A stretch of DNA of 64,000 bases from Actinomycetaceae bacterium (GCA_030530685.1 JAUMUM010000001.1:343853-407852), one strand, 5' to 3'; positions 1 through 10,194 are shown, numbered from the stretch's first letter. Numbers and translations are program-made. Notes: a model not told the origin generated them from the letters alone.

Positions 1-3000
1 CCTGTGCTTGGCGTGCCAGCGCGCCTGGCGCGCGACCTCCTCACCGACGCCCTCGAAGTTGCCCTGCACCTCGTAGCCGGCGGCAATGCGCGCCAGGTCC
101 TCGCGGGCCGTGGCCCAGCGGTCGCACAGGCGCACGGCGCGCTCGGCGCTGAATGCCGGGCTGACGAACTTCTCCCAGCCGTCGCCGAGTTCGGCGGAGA
201 TGGCCTCGCGCAGGGCGAGGTCCTCGCCCACGCCGGCCTCGGGCGCGGCAGCCTCGACGCCCAGGCGCGACAGGAGGGTGCGCGCCGTGTCCGCCAGGGC
301 GTCCGTGAGCTTGCCCGTGACCGCCTCGAGCGCGGCGGGATCGACGGCCACGCCGGTCCCACCGGAGGCCGCCGAAACCTTGGACACGCTCACGCCGCGC
401 ATGGCAGCCACCTGGGCGACGGCCTCGTCGATCATCGCATCGAAGTTCTTCGACTGGGCGATCGTCGTCAGCTCGCCGCCGCGGATGGACTTGCCATCGC
501 GGCAGCCCAGGACGATGGCGGTGGCCACGTGGGTGGCCCATCCCTTGCCCAGACCCCACGCCGAGGCGAGGTAGTCGGCCACGCGCGAGGGCTTGGCGCC
601 GGCCGCGCCGGCAATCTGGCGCAGCTTCCCGGAGATCGACTCCGTCAGGACCGGGCCGAAGGGCTGGTAGCCGTGTGCGCCGGCGACGACCTCGGTGCGC
701 AGCTTCGACAGCGGGGCCTCCGCCGCGCCGTCCATCGAGGACAGGCCGAATTCGGCCGTCAGGTCCATGAGCACCTGGTTGCGCTTGGACGACACGCCAT
801 TGGTCAGCGTTTCGACCGAGTCGGCGTCGGCAATCTGGTCGGGAAGGATCTTCGAGTGCAGCACGAGCAGGGCCGTCAGGGCGTCGCCGGCGTCGAAGTC
901 GATGTCGTCCGCCGGAGCCGCGGCAGGGCCCGCGGGGGCAGGAGCGGCGGCAGCCGGCTCAGCCGCGGGGGCCGGAGCGGCGGGCGCAGGCGCAGGCGCA
1001 GGAGCGGCCTCGGGGGCCTGCTGCGCGCCGCCATCCTGGGCCGCGGCGGCCGGCTCCTCCTCGGGCTCGGCGACGGGGGCTGCGACGTCCTCGCGCCGCA
1101 CCTTGGCCTCGTCGCGGGCCGAATTCAACACGACCGCATCCGCGCCCTTGGCGGCCACGGTGCGCGCGCCGATATTGGCCAGCGTGGGCGAAGAGGCCAG
1201 GCCGACCTCGACCCACTCGGCCACGTCGGCATCGAGGAGCACCTGCTGGGTCTCGATCCAGCGCACGGGCGAGGCGAACTGCCACGCCAGGAGCTCGATG
1301 AGCAGCGTGCGCACGACGCGGTCGCGGTCAGCTGCCACCTTCGCATCGAAGTCGGCGACCAGCTCCTCAATATCGGCCGACGGCGCGACCTCAAGGATCG
1401 AGCGCGCGAAGTCCTCGGTCACCTCGAAGGGGCGTGCCACGAGGTTGGGAATGTAGCGGCCCTCGAGCGCATCGGCGTCGACCACGTCGGGGATGAGCGC
1501 CTGGAGGAGGCTCTTGAAGTCGGGCACGCCGTCACGCAGGACGCGCGAATGGAAGGGCACGTCAATGCCGGGGATGAGTATGAACGCCGCCTTGCCGCCG
1601 GCCTGGGCGGCACGCTCATTGGCGTCCGCCTCCAGCGCGGCCAGTCCCGCGACCGTGCCGGCCACGGCGTACTGCTGGCCCTCGAGGTTGAGGTTGACGA
1701 CCTCGAGGAACTCGCCGCTCGCCTCGGCGATGGACTCCACGTAACCGACGACGTCCGTCTCACCGAACTGGTTGGGCCGCAGGGCGCCCAGGCGGTAGTT
1801 CGAGCGGCCCTCGGCGTCGCGCGGCACGAGGTTGTGCATCGTCGACCCGCGCTGGAAGACGATCTCCAGCACGCTCTCCAGCGGGAAGACCCGGCCGTAG
1901 GACGACAGCGCCGTGTACTCGCCCAGCGAATGGCCGGCGAAGTACGAGCCCTCGACGAGGACGCCCTCCTCGAGCAGGCGCTCGGTCTGGGCGGCGGCCA
2001 CCGTCGCGAGCGCAACCTGCGTGAACTGGGTGAGGTTGAGCAGGCCCTCCGGGTGGAAGTAGCGCACGCCGCCAGCCACGAGCTCGCGGGGGTTATCGCG
2101 CACGACGGAGAGGATCGAAAAGCCCAGCTTCTCGCGGGTGTGGGCGTCGGCACGCTCCCACGTGCGGCGCGCGGCGGGCGAAACGGCGCGCTCGTCGAGC
2201 GCCATGCCCTGCGTCTGAATGCCCTGCCCCGGGTAGAGGTAGGCGGTCGACGGCGCCGCGACCGTGGTCGAGGCCGTGGCCACGACGGTCTCGCCGACCG
2301 TGCACGTGACCTCGAGGGCCAGGCCGCCGCCGCGGATGCGCCCGACGCGCTCGACGCGCACGTCGACGCTCTGACCCGGGTCGACCGTGGCGAACATGCG
2401 GTAGGTCCAGCCGAGAATGCGCGTGCCCGCCAGCGACTGCACGAAGTATTCGGCGGCCGCGCACAACCACATGCCGTGGACGATGGGCTCGTCGAGCCCG
2501 CCGAGCCTGGCGCCGGCCTTCGACGTGTGGATCGGGTTGTAGTCGCCGGAGACGATGGCGAAGGCCGTCATATTGGTCGGGGCCGTCACCGTGGTCTTGC
2601 CGAGAGTCGAGCGCGGCGTCTCCACGACCTCACCCACGCCCCCGCGCACGAGCGGCTCGTCGAGCGGCGCGTCGCCCACGCGGCCACGCATGGCGAAGCG
2701 GTCCTCGTAGAAGGCGACCTCGTTGCCATCCGCGTCGGTGACCGTCGTCTGGATGCCGATGACGCGCCCGGCGATCGTGTCGGCCACGCCCGTGCTGTGC
2801 GAGACGGCCGTGAACTCGCCCGACATCTGCTCGATGGGGATGTACAGGCGCTCGGAGTGGTCGAGGTGAACGGCGGCGAACAGCCCCTCGACGACGTTGT
2901 AGCCGTGGAGCTTGGCCGCGCCAATGACACCGTAGAGCACCGGCCAGCACGAGCCGAAGAAGGCGCTGGGCACCGAGCCGTAGGTGGCGCTGTCGCCCGG

Positions 3001-5895
3001 CGCGCACACGAGCGCGTGGGCCGAGGCGGCCTCCGGGTCGAAGCTGAAGGTGAAGGGCTCGCCCTCGTCGGGCAGGTGCGGGATGTCGCTGCCGCCAATG
3101 GTCGTGGTGCCAACACCGGCCGTGCCCTCCAACAGGCGGCGCATGGTCGCCAGCAGGCGGGAATCGTCGACGAGCGGAAGCGCGCCGGTCGCGGCGCCCT
3201 CGGGCACGACGAGCGGGATGCGGATCTCGCGCACGGCGTGGGTGTCCGCGCCGGTGCCGTCCCAGATGGAATCGAAGGGAACGACGATCTCCCAGCCCTC
3301 GCCCTCGTCGACGATGCGGGCGCCGTCGATGCGGGCCGGGTTCTCGACGAGGTGTCCGCGCCAGACGACGAAGTGCGCGCCGGCCAGGTAGTCCTCGAGT
3401 GTGTCGCCCACGCGGCTGAAGGCAGGCGTCGGCTCGCCCAGGCGGGCGACGGCCGCGTCCTCGAACCGGGCCAGGACGTCGGCGACCGGCTCGTTGAGCT
3501 CGGTGATGGCCGCGACCGAGCGCGGCCCCGGGATGATGCGCACAGCGTCGGCCGGGTAGCGCGGGTCGTGGGCCTGCCACAGCGTATCGGAGCCCCAGCG
3601 GCGGGCGATCTCGGTGTCGATGACGGCCACGAAGGGAACCGGCTTGGGGTACTTGCCCATGAGTTCGACGAAGTAGACGGCGTCCGAGGGCGTGACCTTT
3701 TCGGTCGCGGCCGCCGGATAGGCCTCGACGAGTGCGGCGATGGCGTCAGCCGGGTCGTCGATCTCCTGAGTGAAGATGGAGGGCCACTGGCCGTGGTCGG
3801 CGCCGCACAGACGCGCCTCGGTCCGCTCGACGAGCTCGATGAAACGCTGCCGGAAGGACTCGTCGATCCACGGGTGGGTCAGCTCGGCGAAGCGCTCGAG
3901 CATCTGCCGGTAGGTCATGTCCTCGACGTCGCCGAAGTAGGGCTTGGCCGTGCGGTTGAGCGCCTCGATGATCTCGTCGCGGCGCTCGGCGATGGCCTGC
4001 TCGTCCTTGCCGATGTCGTTGAGCAACTGGGAGCAGGCGGCGCTGGAGTTGGCTACCTGGTAGAGGTCGGCGTGCAGCGTCGACAGGCCGGAGGTCATGC
4101 CCCCGCGCACCTCGCCGCGGCGCACCCAGCTGTCCTTCTCGATGCCGGGGGTCTCAACGAGCAGCCGCTTGACGTCCTCGCTCGTCGTCGCCTCGCGGCA
4201 CGCCATGAGCGGGGTGCCGATGAAGACGCCGTCGACGGGCATGTCGGGGCGCCCGAAGTCGCGCGCCCACGAACCGTCCAGGTAGGTCGCGGCCAGGGCT
4301 GGATCGCCGAGTCCGCCGCCGACGCAGACGATGACGCCGGCGTCGCGCAGCTGGCCGTAAGTGGCCAGCAGGAGGTCGTTCAGGCTCTCCCACGAGTGGT
4401 GGCCGCCGGCCTGGCCGTCCTCGATCATGGCGATGAGCGGGATGCGGTAATCGCGCTCGGTCAGCTCGCGCGCGATGGCGACGACCTGGCGGATCTGGTC
4501 GACCGTGCCCGGCTTGAAGGCGATGTACGGGAAGCCCTCCGAGCGCAGGCGGTCGACGAGCTCGATGGCCTCCTCCAGCTCGGGGATGCCCGCCGAGATG
4601 ACGACGCCGTCGATCGGTGCGCCGGCCCCGCGCTTGCGCGGCACGATGCGCCGGGCGCCGAACTGGAGTTCCCACAGGTAGCGGTCCATGTACATGGCGT
4701 TGAACTGGGCCGTGCGCCCGGGCTGGAGCTGCTCGGTCAGGCGCGAGACATTGTCGTTGAGGATCTCCTCGGAGACCTGGCCGCCGCCGGCCAGCTCGAC
4801 CCAGTGGCCGGCGTTCGCCGCGGCCGCGACGATGCCGGCATCCGTCGTCGTGGGGGTCATGCCGCCCACGAGGATCGCCGAGCGGCCGGTCAGGCGGGTG
4901 AAGGCGGTCTCGACGACGTCGCGGCCGTCGATCCTGCGGGCGCGCGGCGCGAAGGCGCTCCAGTCGGCCGTGACGATTTCACGCGGCTCACCCGAGCCAA
5001 AGTCGTCGCGCGCGGCCGCCGTACCGGCCTCCAGGTAGGTCACGCCCGCCCCGGCGAGGTTTTCGGCGGCGATACGGCCGAGGCTCGTGCCCGGGCCGAG
5101 ATTGACGACGACCGACCCGGCCGGCACGGCCTGGCGCGTGGTGGCCGTCCAGTCGAGGAAGTCGGTCAGGCACGAGCGGACGAGCGCCTCAACACCGTCG
5201 ATCTCGAGGCCGCAGACCTCCGCCCACCGCAGAACCTGCTCGACGGCCGGCTCCAGGAGCGGGCTGTGGAACGGCGCACCGACCTGGAGGAATTCGGCCG
5301 TGTCGTTGCCCTCGGCGAGCGGGGCCAGGTCGGCAGGCGCCCCGGAGACCACCACCGACGTCGGAGTGTTGACGATGCCCAGGGTCACGCCCTCGGGCAA
5401 CTCGAGCGAGGCGGGGTCGACGCCACGCAACGCGAGCATCGGCGTGGCGTTCCCCGTGGGCATGGCGCCGGCGCGAAGCGTCTGGCGAGTGGTGGCCGCG
5501 CCCAGCATGCGCGCCAGCGCGAAGAGCTTCTCCGGGCTGGTGCGCAGCAGCTCGGCGGCCAGCACGCCCTGCGAGTGCCCGAAGGCCGACCCCGGCTCGG
5601 TGCCGAAGGTCTCGACGACGTCGGTGTACGCCCCGTACTGGGCCAGGAAGATCCCGGGCATCGAGCCGGCCGGCGTGTCGGGCACGTCATCGGTCAGGAT
5701 GTCGAAGGATCCCGTCAGCGTCAGCAGCTCGGGGGCAACGGGCGTGAGGAGCCGCTCACCGGCATCGCGAACCTCGCGCAGGCGGGCAGCGATCACCGGG
5801 TCCGACCTCAGCTCGGCGAGCTCGGCGCGCCACGGCGTCGACTGGCCGGTGAAGTGCGCGATCCAGACGTTCGGCTGGGAAAACTTGGAAGTCAT
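1..5895 (-). CDS. fas: Type I fatty acid synthase (multidomain), 3' end outside window
   Basis: The first 1965 residues of a fungal/mycobacterial-type FAS I polypeptide are visible. Domain order: acetyl/acyl transferase with GHSQG (Ser108); FMN-dependent enoyl reductase (GGMTPTT and Gly-rich motifs, about 420-800); hot-dog dehydratase with GDYNPIHT near 1116; malonyl/palmitoyl transferase with GHSLGE (Ser1323); an Ala/Pro-rich linker (about 1600-1665); an ACP with GVSSKRNQ (phosphopantetheine Ser1702 or 1703); then the start of the ketoreductase. The ketosynthase, and any phosphopantetheinyl transferase domain, would lie beyond base 1. The enzyme makes long-chain acyl-CoA from acetyl- and malonyl-CoA in the cytoplasm. 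The ATG at 5895 is preceded by a GAAAGG-like site, 20 bases after the carboxyltransferase stop, so it is the last visible gene of a biotin/acetyl-CoA carboxylase/FAS operon. The function is secure. Confidence 0.96.
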   Translation of the reverse strand, partial: MTSKFSQPNVWIAHFTGQSTPWRAELAELRSDPVIAARLREVRDAGERLLTPVAPELLTLTGSFDILTDDVPDTPAGSMPGIFLAQYGAYTDVVETFGTEPGSAFGHSQGVLAAELLRTSPEKLFALARMLGAATTRQTLRAGAMPTGNATPMLALRGVDPASLELPEGVTLGIVNTPTSVVVSGAPADLAPLAEGNDTAEFLQVGAPFHSPLLEPAVEQVLRWAEVCGLEIDGVEALVRSCLTDFLDWTATTRQAVPAGSVVVNLGPGTSLGRIAAENLAGAGVTYLEAGTAAARDDFGSGEPREIVTADWSAFAPRARRIDGRDVVETAFTRLTGRSAILVGGMTPTTTDAGIVAAAANAGHWVELAGGGQVSEEILNDNVSRLTEQLQPGRTAQFNAMYMDRYLWELQFGARRIVPRKRGAGAPIDGVVISAGIPELEEAIELVDRLRSEGFPYIAFKPGTVDQIRQVVAIARELTERDYRIPLIAMIEDGQAGGHHSWESLNDLLLATYGQLRDAGVIVCVGGGLGDPALAATYLDGSWARDFGRPDMPVDGVFIGTPLMACREATTSEDVKRLLVETPGIEKDSWVRRGEVRGGMTSGLSTLHADLYQVANSSAACSQLLNDIGKDEQAIAERRDEIIEALNRTAKPYFGDVEDMTYRQMLERFAELTHPWIDESFRQRFIELVERTEARLCGADHGQWPSIFTQEIDDPADAIAALVEAYPAAATEKVTPSDAVYFVELMGKYPKPVPFVAVIDTEIARRWGSDTLWQAHDPRYPADAVRIIPGPRSVAAITELNEPVADVLARFEDAAVARLGEPTPAFSRVGDTLEDYLAGAHFVVWRGHLVENPARIDGARIVDEGEGWEIVVPFDSIWDGTGADTHAVREIRIPLVVPEGAATGALPLVDDSRLLATMRRLLEGTAGVGTTTIGGSDIPHLPDEGEPFTFSFDPEAASAHALVCAPGDSATYGSVPSAFFGSCWPVLYGVIGAAKLHGYNVVEGLFAAVHLDHSERLYIPIEQMSGEFTAVSHSTGVADTIAGRVIGIQTTVTDADGNEVAFYEDRFAMRGRVGDAPLDEPLVRGGVGEVVETPRSTLGKTTVTAPTNMTAFAIVSGDYNPIHTSKAGARLGGLDEPIVHGMWLCAAAEYFVQSLAGTRILGWTYRMFATVDPGQSVDVRVERVGRIRGGGLALEVTCTVGETVVATASTTVAAPSTAYLYPGQGIQTQGMALDERAVSPAARRTWERADAHTREKLGFSILSVVRDNPRELVAGGVRYFHPEGLLNLTQFTQVALATVAAAQTERLLEEGVLVEGSYFAGHSLGEYTALSSYGRVFPLESVLEIVFQRGSTMHNLVPRDAEGRSNYRLGALRPNQFGETDVVGYVESIAEASGEFLEVVNLNLEGQQYAVAGTVAGLAALEADANERAAQAGGKAAFILIPGIDVPFHSRVLRDGVPDFKSLLQALIPDVVDADALEGRYIPNLVARPFEVTEDFARSILEVAPSADIEELVADFDAKVAADRDRVVRTLLIELLAWQFASPVRWIETQQVLLDADVAEWVEVGLASSPTLANIGARTVAAKGADAVVLNSARDEAKVRREDVAAPVAEPEEEPAAAAQDGGAQQAPEAAPAPAPAPAAPAPAAEPAAAAPAPAGPAAAPADDIDFDAGDALTALLVLHSKILPDQIADADSVETLTNGVSSKRNQVLMDLTAEFGLSSMDGAAEAPLSKLRTEVVAGAHGYQPFGPVLTESISGKLRQIAGAAGAKPSRVADYLASAWGLGKGWATHVATAIVLGCRDGKSIRGGELTTIAQSKNFDAMIDEAVAQVAAMRGVSVSKVSAASGGTGVAVDPAALEAVTGKLTDALADTARTLLSRLGVEAAAPEAGVGEDLALREAISAELGDGWEKFVSPAFSAERAVRLCDRWATAREDLARIAAGYEVQGNFEGVGEEVARQARWHAKHR

Positions 5896-5915
5896 TGAAT
5901 GTGCCTTTCGGGTGC

Positions 5916-7523
5916 TCACATCGGGATGTTGCCGTGGCGGCGGATGCCGGAGTGTGAACGGTCTTTGGTGCGCAGGATGCGCAGGGAGGAGACGATGGTC
6001 GAACGCGTCGTCTCGGGTGTGATGATCGCGTCGAGTTCTCCGGTTTCAATGGATAGGTAGGGGTTGACGTTGTCGCGCGTATAGGCGTCGACCAGCTGCC
6101 GCTTGACCTCGTCGACGTCGCGGCCCTCGGCCTGCGCGGCCTTGAGTTCGCGGCGTCCGGTGATGGCCACGGCGCCCTCGGCGCCCAGCACGGCGATCTC
6201 GGCGCCGGGCCAGGCGAAGTTGAAGTCGCCGCCCAGGGACTTCGATCCCATGACGATGTAGGCGCCGCCGTATGCCTTGCGCAGGATGACGGTGATGAGC
6301 GGGACGGTGGCATTGGCGTAGGCCCAGATGAGCTTGGCGCCGCGGCGGATGATGCCGGCCTGCTCCTGCTCGGTGCCGGGCCGGTAGCCGGGCACGTCGA
6401 CGAGCGTGACGATGGGGACGTTGAACGCGTCGCAGAACTGGACGAAGCGCCCGGCCTTCTCCGAGGCGTCGACGTCGAGCGTGCCCGCCTCGTGGAGCGG
6501 CTGGTTCGCCACGATCCCCACCGACTCGCCGTTCATGCAGGCGAAGCCGACGACGATCGACGTGGCGAACAGCTCCTGGACCTGGACGAACTCGCCGTGG
6601 TCGACGATCGAACGGATGACCTCCGCCATGTCGTAGGGCTGCTTGGACGCCTCGGGCACGAGCGAACTGAGCGCGGCCGCCGCCGCGGCGTCCTCCGGGC
6701 CTTCCTCGTAGTCCCAGCGCTTGGGGGCGCCGTCGCAGTTGGGAGGAAGGTAGGTCAGCAGGCTCCTCGTGTAGTCGAGCGCGTCGGCCTCGTCGTCGGC
6801 CAGATAGTGGGCCACGCCGGACTCGAAGTTGTGGACGACGGCGCCGCCCAGGTCCTCGAAGCTGACGTCCTCGCCCGTCGTGGCGCGCACGACGTCCGGG
6901 CCGGTGACGAACATGTGCGAGTTGTCCCGCGTCATGACGATGAAGTCCGTCAGGGCCGGGCAGTACACGGCGCCCCCGGCGCAGGGGCCGAGGATGACCG
7001 AGATCTGCGGGATGACGCCCGAGGCCTGGCAGGTCTTGCGGAAGATGCGGCCGTACTGGGACAGCGCGACGACCCCGTCCTGGATGCGGGCGCCGCCCGA
7101 GTCGAGGATCGCGATGATGGGGATACGCAGCTGGAGGGCCTTGTCCATGAGGGTGATGATCTTGTCACCCTCGACCTTGCCGAGCGTGCCGCCACGGTGG
7201 GAGAAATCCTGGGCATAGACGGCCACCGAGTCGCCGTCGACCGTCCCTATGCCGGTGATGACGCCGGCGCCCGTGTAGCCGTCGGCCATATTGCCACCCG
7301 CGAACTGGCCGATCTCGGTGAAGCTGTCCTCGTCGAGGAGCTCGTTGATGCGCTCGCGGGCGGTCAGCTTGCCCATCGAATGCTGGCGCACCTCCGCCTT
7401 TTCCTCGGCGAGGTCCGCGAGCCCCTGCTGGTAGGCGGCGAAGTCGTCGCGGTGGATGTGGTGCGAGGACCCGCCGATGGTCTGAGACTCATCGGGCAGT
7501 CCGCGTAGCGAGGTCAGCGTCAT
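5916..7523 (-). CDS. accD: Acyl-CoA carboxylase carboxyltransferase (beta) subunit
   Basis: This 535-residue protein has the length and fold of the actinobacterial AccD/PccB carboxyltransferase family. Visible signatures are the GKLTARERI motif near the N-terminus, the GGARIQDGV oxyanion region, and the C-terminal GAEIAVLGAEGAV and PYLSIETGELDAII stretches. It transfers carboxyl from carboxybiotin to acetyl-CoA (possibly propionyl-CoA) to make malonyl-CoA. The ATG at 7523 is chosen because AGGAG lies just upstream and the start overlaps the stop of the biotin carboxylase by four bases (ATGA), which implies translational coupling. Being immediately upstream of FAS argues that acetyl-CoA is the physiological substrate. 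Substrate choice cannot be settled from sequence alone. Confidence 0.94.
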   Translation of the reverse strand: MTLTSLRGLPDESQTIGGSSHHIHRDDFAAYQQGLADLAEEKAEVRQHSMGKLTARERINELLDEDSFTEIGQFAGGNMADGYTGAGVITGIGTVDGDSVAVYAQDFSHRGGTLGKVEGDKIITLMDKALQLRIPIIAILDSGGARIQDGVVALSQYGRIFRKTCQASGVIPQISVILGPCAGGAVYCPALTDFIVMTRDNSHMFVTGPDVVRATTGEDVSFEDLGGAVVHNFESGVAHYLADDEADALDYTRSLLTYLPPNCDGAPKRWDYEEGPEDAAAAAALSSLVPEASKQPYDMAEVIRSIVDHGEFVQVQELFATSIVVGFACMNGESVGIVANQPLHEAGTLDVDASEKAGRFVQFCDAFNVPIVTLVDVPGYRPGTEQEQAGIIRRGAKLIWAYANATVPLITVILRKAYGGAYIVMGSKSLGGDFNFAWPGAEIAVLGAEGAVAITGRRELKAAQAEGRDVDEVKRQLVDAYTRDNVNPYLSIETGELDAIITPETTRSTIVSSLRILRTKDRSHSGIRRHGNIPM

Positions 7524-9337
7524 GAGTTCTCCTTCCGGGAGTCGTCCCCCTCGCGAAGGACGCGCACGAGGGGTTGGAATGCCGAAACGTTTTGCCCGCC
7601 CTCGACGACGATGTCGGCGACCGTCCCGTCGTAGGGCGCGTGGACGTAGCTTTCCATCTTCATGGATTCGAGAACGACGAGCAGGTCGCCACGCGCCACC
7701 TTCTGGCCGGGTTCGACGCACACGCGCACGACGATCGCCTGGATCTGCGAGTTGACCATGCCGGTGGGATCGACAAGCTCACCCGACTTGGCATCGCCGC
7801 GCGCCCGCGCCCCGCCCCGCAGGGGCTGCGCACGGGGAGCCGACGTGGCACCGGCCGAGGCGAACATCGTGCGCGGGACGGTCAGCTGCACGCGCCGCCC
7901 GTCGACCTCGACGACGAATGTGGCCCGCTCCTCGGCGGGCGCGGCCCCCTGCGCCGGGGAGGCGCTCTGGGCCGGCGCGGCGCGCACGCCCAGGGCCTCG
8001 GCCTTGGCGGGATCGGCCAGGGCTGGCAGGATCTCGTCCTCGAACCAGCGGGTCGAGGGAGCGCTGGGGCTGAAATCGTCGAGCGCGATGACGGCCGAGT
8101 AGAAGTCGGCCGGCGTGGCCACGCCCACGATGTCGAGCTCGTGCAGGGCGCGCCGCGAGCGGGCAATGGCGGCCTGCCGAGTCGGGGCCGTGACGATGAG
8201 CTTGGCGAGCATGGGGTCGAAGTCGGGCGTAATGGCCACGCCCTCGTTGATGCCCGACTCGATGCGCACGCCGTGGCCGAGCGGCCAGCGCAGGCGCGTG
8301 ATGGTGCCCGTCGAGGGGATCATGCCGCCGGCCGGGTCCTCGCATGTGATGCGGAACTCGAAGGAGTGGGCGCGGGGGGCCGGCACCTCGCCGATGTGGC
8401 CGCCACCGGCAATGCGCAGCTGCATGTCGACCAGGTCGAGGCCCGTGACCTCCTCGGACACCGTGTGCTCGACCTGCAGGCGCGGGTTGACCTCGAGGAA
8501 GCTCACGCGCCCGTCGGCCTCGACGAGGAATTCGCACGTGCCGAGCCCCTCGTATCCGACAGCCTCGAAGAGCCGGCGCGAGGCCTCGACGAGCTCGTCC
8601 TCGACGCCCTCGGCCAGCGCGGGGGCCGGCGCCTCCTCAATGAGCTTCTGATTGCGGCGCTGCACGGAGCAGTCGCGCGTGGACACGACGGCGAAACCAC
8701 CGTGGCTGTCGCGGGCGCACTGGGTTTCGACGTGGCGGGCCGTGCGGATGAAGCGCTCGACGAAGAAGCCTTCGGCCTCGTGCCCGTGGGCCGTGAAGAA
8801 GAGGTCGAGGTCGGCGTCGGACTCCATGACGGTGATGCCGCGCCCGCCACCGCCGTCGGCCTTCTTGGTGACGATCGGGAAGCCGTGGGTGGCGACGAAG
8901 TCGTCGACGACCTCGCGCGAGGAGACGGGATCCGATATGCCTGCCACGGGGCTGACATCCACCGACTCGGCCAGGCGGCGCGCCTTGATCTTGTCGCCCA
9001 GGGCGTCGAGTACCTCGGGCGACGGGCCGACCCACGCCATGTCGGCGTCGATGACGGCGCGCGCGAAGCTGGGAACCTCGGAGAGGAAGCCGTAGCCGGG
9101 ATGCACGGCGTCGGCGCCGGCTCGCGCGGCGATGTCCAGCAGCTTGTCGGCGTTCATGTAGGTCTCGGCGTACGCGTTGCCGCCCAGGGCGTAGGCCGCG
9201 TCGGCCTCGGTGACGAACTGGGCGTCGCGATCCGAGTCCGCGTAGACGGCGACGGACTCGATGCCCATCTCGCGCGCGGTCCGGATGACGCGAAGGGCGA
9301 TCTCCGACCGGTTGGCGACGAGGACTCGGCTGATCAA
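7520..9337 (-). CDS. Acetyl/propionyl-CoA carboxylase alpha chain (biotin carboxylase + BCCP)
   Basis: This 605-residue fusion has an N-terminal biotin carboxylase (starting ISRVLVANRSEIALR), an ATP-grasp core with KKADGGGGRGI, a C-terminal lobe, a short Ala-rich linker, and a biotinyl domain ending in ESMKMES whose lysine (Lys560) is the biotinylation site. It carboxylates its own biotin with bicarbonate and ATP and hands CO2 to the carboxyltransferase encoded next. The start is a TTG at 9337. It has AAGGAG eight bases upstream and overlaps the birA stop in the four bases TTGA. Longer in-frame extensions upstream are low-complexity and overlap birA, so they are rejected. Its place between the biotin ligase and the carboxyltransferase makes the whole malonyl-CoA supply module one transcription unit. 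Confidence 0.94.
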   Translation of the reverse strand: MISRVLVANRSEIALRVIRTAREMGIESVAVYADSDRDAQFVTEADAAYALGGNAYAETYMNADKLLDIAARAGADAVHPGYGFLSEVPSFARAVIDADMAWVGPSPEVLDALGDKIKARRLAESVDVSPVAGISDPVSSREVVDDFVATHGFPIVTKKADGGGGRGITVMESDADLDLFFTAHGHEAEGFFVERFIRTARHVETQCARDSHGGFAVVSTRDCSVQRRNQKLIEEAPAPALAEGVEDELVEASRRLFEAVGYEGLGTCEFLVEADGRVSFLEVNPRLQVEHTVSEEVTGLDLVDMQLRIAGGGHIGEVPAPRAHSFEFRITCEDPAGGMIPSTGTITRLRWPLGHGVRIESGINEGVAITPDFDPMLAKLIVTAPTRQAAIARSRRALHELDIVGVATPADFYSAVIALDDFSPSAPSTRWFEDEILPALADPAKAEALGVRAAPAQSASPAQGAAPAEERATFVVEVDGRRVQLTVPRTMFASAGATSAPRAQPLRGGARARGDAKSGELVDPTGMVNSQIQAIVVRVCVEPGQKVARGDLLVVLESMKMESYVHAPYDGTVADIVVEGGQNVSAFQPLVRVLREGDDSRKENS

Positions 9338-10194
9338 CGTGGTTCTCCTTCCATGCGGGGCGACATGCCCAGGAGCGAGACCTCGCCGGAGGTGACCACC
9401 TGGATGCCATCGTCCGTGGCGATTTCTAGCGAGGCGTCGGCCAGGATGCGAAGGCCGCTCCCGGTGATGGGGGCCTGCCTCGGCCGGCCGACGGTGATGC
9501 CGGGTCGCAGGGTCTCGGTGACGGTGTTGACCTCGCGGACAAGGCCCGCCGCTTCGGGATCGCCGGCCTCGACGAGCGCGTCCAGGCGGCTCGTCAGCCC
9601 GGCGAGCCACCCGGCAACGAGGCCGTCACGATCGGGGACGGTCAGCCCGGCGCTCAAGAGCGAGGCCGAAACGGGGGTTGGCAACTCGTCCTCGGTCAGC
9701 GAAAGGTTCAGGCCCCACCCCAGGACGACGGCGATCTTGCCGTCGCGGCGCCCGCACACCTCGCCGAGCAAGCCTCCCAACTTGCGGGGACCGGACTCGC
9801 CGTCGACGCTGACGATGTCGTTGGGCCAGGACAGCGCGACTGCGTGCTGGGCGTGCGCGGCAGCTTGCGCGCGCACCGACTCCAAGGCGGCGCAGGCGCC
9901 GGCCAGCGTGACCCAGGCCAGGTGATCGGCCACGGATTCGGGAAGCTCGAGCAGGACGGAAGCAAGGAGCGACTTGCCCGGGCGAGAGTGCCACGTGCGC
10001 CCGACGCGCCCGCGCCCGGCCGTCTGGTCGTCAGCGATCATGACGGTGCCGGCGGGGACCGAACCAGCCTCCCAGAGCTCGGCGAGGTCGTCCTGCGTGG
10101 AGGCCGTTAGCTCCGTGTGCAAGACAACGGGCGCGTTTCTGCCCGTCAGCTCGAAGAGTGCTCGTCCAACGTCCTCGGCACGAGGTTCAGTCAA
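9334..10194 (-). CDS. birA: Biotin--[acetyl-CoA-carboxylase] ligase, monofunctional
   Basis: The 286-residue product has the BirA/LplA ligase core: the biotinyl-AMP-binding GRGRVGRTWHS loop (about 70), SWPNDI, KLGGLLGE and VVLGWGLNL, followed by the small C-terminal domain. There is no N-terminal helix-turn-helix, so it should be a class I ligase and not a repressor. It activates biotin with ATP and attaches it to the lysine of the BCCP domain encoded by the next gene. The start is TTG at 10194 with GGGAG five bases upstream; no ATG or GTG fits better. As first gene of the birA-carboxylase-FAS operon it would match biotinylation capacity to carboxylase synthesis. Confidence 0.92.
   Translation of the reverse strand: MTEPRAEDVGRALFELTGRNAPVVLHTELTASTQDDLAELWEAGSVPAGTVMIADDQTAGRGRVGRTWHSRPGKSLLASVLLELPESVADHLAWVTLAGACAALESVRAQAAAHAQHAVALSWPNDIVSVDGESGPRKLGGLLGEVCGRRDGKIAVVLGWGLNLSLTEDELPTPVSASLLSAGLTVPDRDGLVAGWLAGLTSRLDALVEAGDPEAAGLVREVNTVTETLRPGITVGRPRQAPITGSGLRILADASLEIATDDGIQVVTSGEVSLLGMSPRMEGEPR

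Noticed and set aside
4..5898. A 1964-codon open frame on the plus strand opposite the fatty acid synthase
   Set aside because: It is the mirror of FAS codon bias in GC-rich DNA: Arg/Gly/Ala/His/Asp-rich with no family motif, while the minus strand encodes an intact FAS.
7520..9610. Longer start for the biotin carboxylase at 9610
   Set aside because: The added residues are Arg/Gly/His-rich shadow of birA; the TTG at 9337 has a ribosome site and a stop/start overlap.
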